A stretch of 64,000 nt of DNA from NCBI RefSeq assembly GCF_000515215.1, contig NZ_KI911557.1, forward strand, positions 5,079,741 through 5,143,740. The letters are read 5' to 3'. The stretch comes from Methylomonas sp. 11b (GTDB taxonomy: Bacteria; Pseudomonadota; Gammaproteobacteria; Methylococcales; Methylomonadaceae). Positions 39,370-47,099 of this stretch are shown here, piece by piece (within the stretch, counting starts at the first letter, position 1; every line of letters starts with the position of its first letter). The notes beneath the pieces were generated by a model that saw only the letters and a program-made list of their open reading frames with translations, was not told the DNA's origin and searched no databases. The position numbers and the translations under genes are program-made.

Positions 39370-39394
39370 GGTGGGCACGGTTCTTGTGCCCGCC
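39370..39394. repeat. short G+C-rich hairpin repeat
   Basis: Arms GGTGGGCAC and GTGCCCGCC with a 7-nt loop. A related version (GGCAGGGTTTTTGTGCCCGC) lies about 900 bp further on, near 40288-40307, so this is probably a dispersed intergenic repeat. Confidence 0.5.
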
Positions 39395-39535
39395 CGGGAC
39401 CGCCGGTTTGCATCAACAATGATTTTCTGTTGCGAATCCTGATTTAATGCCGGTTCGCGAGCCAGCAGCCTTTCGCGTCGTCAAAAGAAAACATTGGCAT
39501 TCAGCACATTTCAGCTGAGCGCTTACAATCAATCA

Positions 39536-40279
39536 ATGAATCAGACGACAAGATATTTCAATATATCAACGGCCTTGGCATTGGTGTGGCTGGCGTGGGC
39601 GGTGTTGGGTGTTGTCGATGTGGCAGCGAAGGAAAAGTCTGCCGCGTCGGGAAAAAGGGCCACGCGTAATTTACCCGACATCGATACCACCGAGCCGGCA
39701 GCCATTGATGTGGAACAAGAGACTAATATATTTTTCAACGCGGCGGTGGCTAATTTATCGGCGAACTTTGGTTTGGCGGCCGGTTGGGACGTGGGTTTGA
39801 GTGTTCTGAACGCGCAGTTTGCGTCGACTACATCGCCGGCGGCGCCGTTCCAGCCGGATATTTTGTTTAACGTGGAAAAACACTGGACCACGGAAAACCT
39901 GCAAATCATTGTCGGCACGCAAAGCGGTATTGGCATCGTCCAACCCAATAACGTTTTTATGAGCCTGTCTTATCTGGAATATCAACGCCATCTGCCGGAT
40001 TGGGATGTGGATATCGATACCGGCGTTTACTATGCCAACGCCGGTATAGCCAACCACGACAGTGTTGGTATGCACCTCAGCGCTGAAATTCCGTTGTGGG
40101 ATGGGCTAAGGCTGAACGGCGATTATTGGTCTGGAAACAACGCCGTCGGTAGTAAAACCGTCAAGCTGATTTACCCGTTGGTCGGTAACTGGCGTTTAGT
40201 ACTCGGTGCGCAATTTCCCAACCTCAATAGCGGTGATCAGATAATCGGTATCGTCGGGCTTTATTGGCAGACTATATAA
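39536..40279 (+). CDS. exported protein, probable outer-membrane beta-barrel
   Basis: A 247-residue protein from the ATG at 39536 with a signal peptide (MNQTTRYFNISTALALVWLA...VDVAA) and a C-terminal half of alternating aromatic strands (DVDIDTGVYYANAGIAN, LRLNGDYWSGNNAV, IIGIVGLYWQTI). No named family. Its length and pattern fit a small barrel. A longer TTG start at 39494 is less likely. Confidence 0.7.
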   Translation: MNQTTRYFNISTALALVWLAWAVLGVVDVAAKEKSAASGKRATRNLPDIDTTEPAAIDVEQETNIFFNAAVANLSANFGLAAGWDVGLSVLNAQFASTTSPAAPFQPDILFNVEKHWTTENLQIIVGTQSGIGIVQPNNVFMSLSYLEYQRHLPDWDVDIDTGVYYANAGIANHDSVGMHLSAEIPLWDGLRLNGDYWSGNNAVGSKTVKLIYPLVGNWRLVLGAQFPNLNSGDQIIGIVGLYWQTI

Positions 40280-40464
40280 ATCAGGCCGGCAGGGTTTTTG
40301 TGCCCGCAGAATTGCCTGTTTGTACAAACGGTGATTCACTAATGCGAGGCTTGTTTTAAGGTTGGATTTACTGCCTTTACTGCCCGCGCCGCGGGCCTAA
40401 TCGCCGCAGTGCGGCTAAAGCAGAGTTACCACGCCTTGCAGGGTAACCAGAAAAAGAGGTAACG

Positions 40465-40968
40465 GTGAAAATATTTTCTTTGATTCTATCGGCATGGCTT
40501 TTAACCGGGTGTTCAACGCATCATCTCAATACGGGTTCTTCTGAAAATGTGTCCAGTTATGGGAAAGATATTACGGTAAAAGTCACGGGCGCAAATGCGG
40601 ATATTGTCGATAAACTTACCCGGTATATTCAGGCCGCCCTTTTAACCGAAGGGTTTAATCTAGTCACCGAAGACAATGCAACGCACTTGGAGGTGGCAAT
40701 TTCAGACTTTGATCCGGGTAATGCGGCATTACGTTTGACGGTGGGCTTTGGCGCCGGCCGAGGCTCGTTGGTTTACAACGCTAAATATACAAAAAGCGGT
40801 AAAGTGTTGGTTGATTACGATGGCGCCGAACGTTTTACCGGATTGGAAATCGCGCCCGGAACAAAGTACGAAACTTTCCGCAATTTTGGCGGCGAAGAAA
40901 CGTCAACCCAGATTTTATTGGAAGAAGCTTCAAAGCATATTGTTGAACAGGCAATAAACCAGAAATAA
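40465..40968 (+). CDS. small lipoprotein, DUF4410-like
   Basis: A 167-residue lipoprotein with lipobox LLTGC (Cys at about 16) and a DUF4410-like body (AALLTEGFNLVTEDNATHLEVAISDFDPGNAALRLTVGFGAGRGSLVYNAKY split over strands). Such proteins are exported, of unknown role. The GTG start has an AGAGGTAACG ribosome-binding site. Confidence 0.8.
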   Translation: MKIFSLILSAWLLTGCSTHHLNTGSSENVSSYGKDITVKVTGANADIVDKLTRYIQAALLTEGFNLVTEDNATHLEVAISDFDPGNAALRLTVGFGAGRGSLVYNAKYTKSGKVLVDYDGAERFTGLEIAPGTKYETFRNFGGEETSTQILLEEASKHIVEQAINQK

Positions 40969-41423
40969 ACATCATGGACTTAAAAAATATTTGAGTGTTC
41001 TTAATGGGAAAGCGTTGATAACTGTGTATTTATAATCAGTGTGGGGTGCAATATATGAACAAATATTTAAAGATATTAGGCCTGATATTGGTGTTGTTTT
41101 CAGTGAAAATTAATGCATCGACATAGGTATAAAAACTTCCCGGATGTATATAAAAATATTCGGAAGGTGTGGCTGCCGGCTGGGAGGGCATAGATAAATG
41201 TCTTGGAGGTGCGGTCAAGGTTGTTGAATGCACCTTCGAGATTTGCGAGGGTATGTTCGAAAGCATGGTGGGTGCCTCCCTGATATTTTTATATCCCTTC
41301 GGCTTAATGGGGATTGCCTTCGCGTCAGCTGGAAGTGTATACAGGGTTCGGATCGCAATCCAGATACTATTCTTCCTAGCATCGTTTTGTAGCAAATATT
41401 GCTTGTTTGAGTCTTGTAAACAA
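40969..41423. other. intergenic region with possible broken small secreted protein
   Basis: An ORF at 41055-41126 encodes MNKYLKILGLILVLFSVKIN and stops at once; it looks like a signal peptide. The same frame is open again from a GTG at 41169 to 41438 (VAAGWEGIDKCLGGAVKVVE...), with three stop codons between. Together they could be a decayed cysteine-containing secreted protein. No family is recognised. Confidence 0.35.
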
Positions 41424-41450
41424 AAAAGGCCTTGTTAAACAAGGCCTTTT
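41424..41450. terminator. bidirectional rho-independent terminator
   Basis: Arms AAAAGGCCTTGT (41424-41435) and ACAAGGCCTTTT (41439-41450) with A-run before and T-run after: a classic two-way terminator that closes the core-genome side just before the integrase region. Confidence 0.85.
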
Positions 41451-41591
41451 TAGAAATATGGCGGAGAGCTAGTCCGCCTAACAGAAGTCCGATATCGTTT
41501 TTTGTTGTCCTAAATTCTTGTTAAAAAACGATAAGTTACAAATTTATTGTCCAGCTTGGTTCGATAAAATATACTCCAATCCGATGCCGAA

Positions 41592-41615
41592 AGTAGGGTA
41601 GGAAGTAGGGTAGGA
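41592..41615 (+). repeat. two tandem 12-bp copies at the integrase ribosome-binding site
   Basis: AGTAGGGTAGGA is repeated head to tail. The last copy supplies the AGGA Shine-Dalgarno of the integrase start at 41619, so expansion or loss would alter integrase translation. A separate 6-bp inverted repeat (GGCGGA / TCCGCC) lies at 41460-41478. Confidence 0.7.
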
Positions 41616-41618
41616 ATT

Positions 41619-42809
41619 ATGAGCCGGACATTGAATAAGCTGAACGCACGCAGGGTTGTGACTATCAAAACTCCCGGATATCACAGTGATGGTGGTGGTC
41701 TTTACCTACAGGTTAGTCCGACACTTTCAAAAAGCTGGATTTTCAAATTTGTCAGGAATAAAAAGGCTACCGAGATAGGTCTGGGTAGTTTTGGCGATAT
41801 TTCGCTGGAAGCAGCCAGGGAGCAAGCATCTGAATATCGAAAGCTGCTCAAGCAAGGTCTGAATCCCTTGGCGGAAAAACGGAAAATTGAACGCGAGCTT
41901 CATTTGTCCGTCGCCAAATCTATGACGTTTGCAGAATGTGCAGCCGCTTACATTGGGATTAATCGCCATGGCTGGAAAAATCCTAAGCATGCTCAGCAAT
42001 GGTCCAATACCCTAGAACAGTACGCATATCCAACCATTGGCAAACTCCCGGTCATGGAAGTCGATACGGCATTGGTTGTTAAATGTCTTGAAGGAATCTG
42101 GACGTCCAAAAATGAAACGGCCAGTAGATTACGAGGTCGTATCGAGACGGTGCTGGATTGGGCGACTGTTAGCAAATATCGTGAAGGCGAAAATCCAGCT
42201 CGATGGCGTGGTCATCTCGACAAGATATTACCTAAACCATCCAAAGTTCAAAATGTCGAACATCACGTCGCATTGCCTTACACGGATATATCGGGATTTA
42301 TTGTAAAACTAAGAAATCAACAAGGCATAGCCGCGCGATGTCTGGAATTTACGATCCTTACCGCCGCCCGAACTAATGAATCCATCGGCGCAACTTGGGA
42401 TGAAATAGATGTGATCAGTCAGACATGGATAATTCCCGTTGAACGGATGAAAGCCAAAAAACCTCATCGAGTACCCTTGCCACCTCGCGCAATAGCTATC
42501 GTTCAGGAGATGAGTCTACTCAAAACGAATGAATTTGTGTTCCCCGGATTAAAAAGAGGTTTGTCGAATATGGCCATGCTGCAACTATTAAAACGCATGG
42601 GCCTCCCGGAACTGACGGTTCATGGATTTCGATCTAGTTTTAGGGATTGGGCCGCTGAAACAACCCATTATCCCAATGAAGTAGTTGAAATGGCATTAGC
42701 TCACACGATTAAAAATCAGGCGGAGGCAGCGTATCGCCGAGGGGATTTGATGGAAAAGCGATCACTGCTTATGGCCGACTGGGCCAGATATTGCGAGCAG
42801 GGTATTTAG
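41619..42809 (+). CDS. P4-type tyrosine integrase
   Basis: A site-specific recombinase (396 residues) of the P4/IntS class that integrates genomic islands. An N-terminal DUF4102 arm-type domain (GYHSDGGGLYLQVSPTLSKSW, EIGLGSFGDISLEAAREQA) is followed by the core-binding region and the catalytic domain with Arg (TAARTNESIGATWDE), H-x-x-R (VHGFRSSFRDW) and the Tyr nucleophile (EAAYRRGDLMEKR). It marks the left end of the accessory region. No tRNA abuts it, so the attachment site is not identified. Confidence 0.93.
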   Translation: MSRTLNKLNARRVVTIKTPGYHSDGGGLYLQVSPTLSKSWIFKFVRNKKATEIGLGSFGDISLEAAREQASEYRKLLKQGLNPLAEKRKIERELHLSVAKSMTFAECAAAYIGINRHGWKNPKHAQQWSNTLEQYAYPTIGKLPVMEVDTALVVKCLEGIWTSKNETASRLRGRIETVLDWATVSKYREGENPARWRGHLDKILPKPSKVQNVEHHVALPYTDISGFIVKLRNQQGIAARCLEFTILTAARTNESIGATWDEIDVISQTWIIPVERMKAKKPHRVPLPPRAIAIVQEMSLLKTNEFVFPGLKRGLSNMAMLQLLKRMGLPELTVHGFRSSFRDWAAETTHYPNEVVEMALAHTIKNQAEAAYRRGDLMEKRSLLMADWARYCEQGI

Positions 42810-42812
42810 ACT

Positions 42813-43928
42813 TCAAGGTAGTGATCCGGTTAAATTCAAATAGTAGCGCGTATGTTTCCGTTCGCCCGTTCGAATCAATGCTCCATTGGAGACCAGATCC
42901 TGCAGATCGCGAGTGGCCGTTGCCGATGGTGCCCCTGTGATGCTTCGATATTTGTCCGCGCTGAGTCCGCCAGTGAAGCCATCTGGACCTTCCCGAAATA
43001 TTCTGGCCAAGGCTTTTTCCTGACGCAGATTCAGTTGTCCGCGTACGCGGTCGTAGAGCTTGGTTTTTTGAATTAAAAAATCGATCCATTGGTGAGTGTA
43101 ATCCTGAGCGGCCGTCACCAATTCGGCGAAATACACCAGCCAATCAGTCACGTCGATCTGCTTGTTGGCCATTTCCAAGGCAGTGTAGTACGCATTGCGG
43201 TGGCGTTCGATGGTAAACGCCAGCGCGATTAATGTTGGTTGTCCCAGGCATTGAGCCAATGCCTTTTCGGCAATCGCCCGACCGATGCGACCGTTGCCGT
43301 CCTCGAACGGGTGGATGCTAACGAAATAAAGATGGGCAATCCCAGCGCGTTGTAATGCAGGCAAAGGCGTGTTTCCCTCAGGTGACGTGCGATTGAACCA
43401 GTCAATGAACTGATCCATCTCCCGCGTCATCTGGCAGGACGGTGGCGCTTCGAAATGCACTTTGGGCGCGTAAATGGGACCGGAGACTATTTGCATCGGG
43501 TCTTCGTGGCTTCGATAACATCCGACATCCTGTAGATCATTGCGACCGGCGGTAATCCAGGAATGCCATTGATATAGTTGCTCGTGAGTCATAGGCGTTG
43601 CGAAGTGCTGGTACAGATCGACCATAACCTCTGCGATGCCTTGCTCGGCCGGCGGGACTTTTCGATGATCGGTGATTAAACCGAATTGGCGGCAAATTGA
43701 TGACTGCAGGCTGTCCCGGTTGAGGTATTCGCCTTCAATGGCTGACGTTTTTAGCGCTTCATTGCTGATCAGCTCGATAGTCAGCTGCCGTCTGTCGTCT
43801 TCGGATAAATGCTTAACCGCGCCGAATGACACGCCAGCGCCAAGCAATAAGCGCTTTTCAAAATCGTCCAGCTGTGACGCGTTATAGGTGAAGTGCGGCC
43901 AATCCGTCAGTTGCCAATTCCAGAGCAT
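42813..43928 (-). CDS. Fic-domain AMPylase-like protein
   Basis: A 371-residue Fic protein that would transfer AMP (or another nucleotide group) to a target protein. The active motif HPFEDGNGRIGRAIAEK is complete (catalytic His). The N-terminal helix carries the inhibitory motif TSAIEGE, of the form [S/T]xxxE[G/N], so the enzyme is self-inhibited (class II Fic). The C-terminus is a winged helix (ITGAPSATATRDLQDLVSNG) that may bind DNA. It is convergent with the integrase, 3 bp apart. Confidence 0.92.
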   Translation of the reverse strand: MLWNWQLTDWPHFTYNASQLDDFEKRLLLGAGVSFGAVKHLSEDDRRQLTIELISNEALKTSAIEGEYLNRDSLQSSICRQFGLITDHRKVPPAEQGIAEVMVDLYQHFATPMTHEQLYQWHSWITAGRNDLQDVGCYRSHEDPMQIVSGPIYAPKVHFEAPPSCQMTREMDQFIDWFNRTSPEGNTPLPALQRAGIAHLYFVSIHPFEDGNGRIGRAIAEKALAQCLGQPTLIALAFTIERHRNAYYTALEMANKQIDVTDWLVYFAELVTAAQDYTHQWIDFLIQKTKLYDRVRGQLNLRQEKALARIFREGPDGFTGGLSADKYRSITGAPSATATRDLQDLVSNGALIRTGERKHTRYYLNLTGSLP

Positions 43929-44074
43929 GATTAATACAAAATGATTTTATCGATCACTAATATAGCATTTTATGATCTATAAAAGACCTGTTTAAACATC
44001 ACGATAGACTGTAGTGCCTCTCTGGGCAAACCCGAGCGCAATAACTGTTGAACTTATAGTGAAGTGAGATTACT

Positions 44075-44092
44075 GGTATTACCGGTATTACC
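44075..44092 (+). repeat. two tandem GGTATTACC units
   Basis: Two adjacent perfect copies of GGTATTACC about 150 bp upstream of the Fic gene start (which reads the other way). They share the core of the 22-bp palindrome 44 bp to the right. Confidence 0.7.
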
Positions 44093-44135
44093 GCCTTATC
44101 TGGCGTGGGCTACAGAGGATATGTCTCTTTAATAC

Positions 44136-44157
44136 CAAGTAATACCGGTATTACTTG
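44136..44157. promoter_or_regulatory. perfect 22-bp palindrome, likely operator
   Basis: The half-site CAAGTAATACC is repeated exactly in inverse. A dimeric regulator such as an excisionase, Fic operon repressor or plasmid-type initiator could bind here and at the tandem GGTATTACC units. The protein is not identified. Confidence 0.6.
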
Positions 44158-45599
44158 TGGAGATTTCTATAAACCTTATCCAGGTTGACAAAGTCTGTGT
44201 TTTCTTCAAAATCGAATTAACCGATCTTGGCGCCGCCTCAATTTTCACGGGCGAATCACCCGAAAATCATCCTTGTCCTTACAGCTGAATTGTCCAGTAA
44301 AATCCATCGACGTCCAGTCTGTATTTGTAGATTAACCAATTGAAATAAAATGAAAAAATCATTTGACAGCGGCTCAATTCCAACTCCAAAATAACCTCGC
44401 ACGTAGAACTTTTCGGGACGAAATTTTCATAGACTGCGCTTCGGCAGTATAAAAAGCGAAGACGTACCAGCTATAGAGTCCCTAGTGGGATGGCAGAGGA
44501 ACGCCGCTGGATGTACTGTGTCCGTTGGGCCTTAGGGCAATGCGTCCACGCTTAAATTTATTTTTGGTGCAGATGGGGCGTTGAAAACGCTCTATTTGGG
44601 TCGGCAGGGAAAATGCGCCTTGATGAAAGGCACGGTCGCTGTCGATAGTGAAGCAATTTAAAAATCCATCAACGATCGTCTGCCGATCGCTGAGTAATCA
44701 AAAGCGCCTTTGATGGCGCAAACCATTAGACCGCGCGAGTAGAGTTTCGAAAGGTGGTGTTGCCGTTGCGCGTGTGCAGGCGCGCAGAAATTTTGTCAGG
44801 AACCCCGGTTCCGCAAAATGGATACTGAAAGGTCTTTTGACGACTTCAGTGGTGGCAATCTTATAGCTAGGGTTTTATATCAATCGTCCCCCCCTGGATC
44901 GGCGACAGGCGACTGCCTGCCCGCCAGAGTAAGGCGGTTGAACCTCTCTAAAGAATCCCGACCTCCCGTTTTCTGATCGACCTGTGCCACCGGCGGACGC
45001 TTTTGCCGGCGAAGCAGTTGGCTCAGTCATGTGGATTCGATCCGGATTCCCTTCCATGTCATACCCGGACGTTCAAAAAAACGCTCTCCGGTAAAAGCCC
45101 AATCCTGCTGTTTCGCCGTTTCTAAAATACAGAAACAGAACGGGATTTAAGCATTTCCATCAAGTAAATCAACCGGATACCTGCGTAATAGTCGCGGGTT
45201 TTGCCGGGTCAGTCTGTCTCGAACGTGTAAGGGGCCGAGTTTAGCGTCGCAATTGGACGCTGAATGCGTCTGGCCAGCACCCCGAGTTCGTCACCGACCG
45301 ACAAAAATTACTCGCCCGCGCAGCGAGTCATAAGCCGCGCACCTCACACTGGGTATACACCTCCGCCGGGTAGGCAACCCGTGCGTCAACACTCATCGTC
45401 ATGAGTTTGGCCTTGTATACCGAAGTGGGGTTGGAGCCGGGGTCCCCCGCTCATGACGAAAGAAAAACCTGTTTTACCAAGGCCGCCCCGGCTCCCTTGC
45501 TCAAAGCCGACTGCTGATACGCATGGCATTGTCCATGAAATCAGTGCCAGTCCGCTTTGGACAAGGGAGTCAGTTGTCCACTTTTATCGGAGGTTAACC

Positions 45600-46646
45600 A
45601 TGTCAATCGATCGACCTGACCAATACCAACTAAACCAGACTGACCCATGCGCGTGTGTCAGTCCTCCCGATGACCGAGCGCCAGGGTCGTTGCCGCCGGG
45701 TCGAAAGCGCGGCCGTAATCTCGGCTTGGGCAGTCGCAACCTGAACCGAGCCGGCAAAACCTGCGCCCATCAATCCGGCAAGGCCTTCGCTACGCGCGGC
45801 ACGCTCGCCGAGCGCTGGTCGGTGTTTGCCAAATGGCTGGAACAAACCAATGGCATTAAACGCATGGAAGACATTAACCGCGAACACGTGATGGCTTATG
45901 GCCAGGCATTGAAAGCACGGGTGGAACGTGATGAATTGAAAGCCTCGACCGCGCAACTGTATGTTTCGGCGGTCAACAGCATCATGACGTCGGCAACGCA
46001 AGGCCAATGGCAAACGGTCAGTCCGACCCGGGATTGCGGCATCCCCAAACGGTGCTACATCTCGGAAACCAGCAAAGCCATGCCGCAGTCGCAGCACGAC
46101 CAGTTGCAAGTCAGCGTCGACGACGAACGCATTGTCGCCTTGCTCAATCTGCAACGGACATTGGGGCTGCGTTTCAAGGAATCGGCCTTGCTGGATGCAC
46201 AAAAAGCTTTTCGTCAGGCACAACGGGAAAATCGCATAACAGTCTTCAGCGGCACCAAAGGCGGTAAACGGCGCCAGGTGCCGGTATCAACGGAAGCCAT
46301 GGCGGCACTGGAAATAGCCGCCAGCCTGCAGGATGGGGCGTCAATGATTCCCGCCAATCTGCGCTATGTCGACTTTCGCGACCACTGCTATCGCCAGGCA
46401 CAACAGCAGCCATTCCAGTTTCACGGCCAGCGCCACCATTATGCCCAGCAGCGTTACCAGGTATTAACCGGCGTGCCGGCGCCGATTAAGGCTGGCATTG
46501 CAAAATCGGCCTGGCATGCCTATATGGCAATGCAGTTGCACATTGACGAAGCCACCGCCGAAAAACTGGATCAACGCGCCCGCAGCATCCTGTCTCAGGA
46601 ACTAGGCCATGAGCGTCTGGAGGTGGTGCGTGTCTATATTGGTTAA
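45600..46646 (+). CDS. integrase-like tyrosine recombinase
   Basis: A 348-residue protein of the 'integrase domain-containing' type found on methanotroph and Pseudomonas islands. It has an N-terminal SAM-like core-binding part (TRGTLAERWSVFAKWLEQTNG, HVMAYGQALKARV) and a catalytic domain with Arg (QRTLGLRFKESALLD), an H-x-x-H/R-like region (FHGQRHHYAQQRYQ), a second His (LGHERLEVVRVYIG) and a Tyr near the end. The ATG at 45600 follows a strong GGAGG ribosome-binding site; the upstream in-frame extension to 45453 is proline-rich and less likely. It overlaps the next gene. Confidence 0.8.
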   Translation: MSIDRPDQYQLNQTDPCACVSPPDDRAPGSLPPGRKRGRNLGLGSRNLNRAGKTCAHQSGKAFATRGTLAERWSVFAKWLEQTNGIKRMEDINREHVMAYGQALKARVERDELKASTAQLYVSAVNSIMTSATQGQWQTVSPTRDCGIPKRCYISETSKAMPQSQHDQLQVSVDDERIVALLNLQRTLGLRFKESALLDAQKAFRQAQRENRITVFSGTKGGKRRQVPVSTEAMAALEIAASLQDGASMIPANLRYVDFRDHCYRQAQQQPFQFHGQRHHYAQQRYQVLTGVPAPIKAGIAKSAWHAYMAMQLHIDEATAEKLDQRARSILSQELGHERLEVVRVYIG

Positions 46647-46950
46647 ACAGATCCAGGCGCTGGCCCACCATTATGTCCGCCAAGGCGCCAAAGCCCATCG
46701 CCGCTTGCAGGTCGGCCGGATGATCAAGTTAGTCGAATTCATCGAGCAGACCGAGCGACCGCACAACCTGCACGAAATCGGCAAACGTCATGTGATTGCC
46801 TTCTGGAAAGCCCATCGCGACCTGGCGCCGAAAACCGCGCATGCCTATTGGTTGGCGTTATGCGTAATTTGGGAATGGACGGACAAACCAGGGCAGCCGC
46901 CCAAGCCGTTGTGTATTCTCAAAACAATTTCAGACGGCACAGATGACTAA
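46630..46950 (+). CDS. small core-binding-domain recombinase protein
   Basis: A 106-residue protein, starting with GTG inside the end of the previous gene, that resembles a stand-alone N-terminal core-binding domain of a tyrosine recombinase (ILVKQIQALAHHYVRQGAK, HNLHEIGKRHVIAFWKAHRDLAPKT). It has no catalytic domain. It probably acts with the preceding integrase; the overlap of 17 bp implies translational coupling. The start codon could be nearby alternatives. Confidence 0.6.
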   Translation: MSILVKQIQALAHHYVRQGAKAHRRLQVGRMIKLVEFIEQTERPHNLHEIGKRHVIAFWKAHRDLAPKTAHAYWLALCVIWEWTDKPGQPPKPLCILKTISDGTDD

Positions 46951-47099
46951 AACCGCTATCAACAAAGTCCGGCAAAATCCGTTCGCGACGGCTTTTACTT
47001 TGCTTGCTCCGGCCTAAAAATGTTAATTTCGTTGTTTTGGCCACTCGATTTACTTGGTAGTCCTGATTCGACATTAGGATTTTGATTTAGTAAGGATAT

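Larger units (their letters stand above)
43929..45599. other. 1.67 kb gene-free region of the island
   Basis: No frame with family likeness on either strand. It holds the Fic promoter, the palindromic operator-like elements, then about 1.4 kb with many short hairpins (for example CCGGC / GCCGG near 44992-45013, CTCAT / ATGAG near 45394). A 60-codon minus-strand frame near 44875-45057 is not supported. Length and structure recall the long untranslated, att-bearing leaders of integrative elements; this is inference. Confidence 0.4.

Noticed and set aside
41460..41478. Inverted repeat considered as a tRNA 3' end and attachment site
   Set aside because: No cloverleaf can be drawn around it; no tRNA abuts the integrase.
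44875..45057. 60-codon minus-strand frame in the island gap
   Set aside because: Low complexity, no start context and no family likeness.
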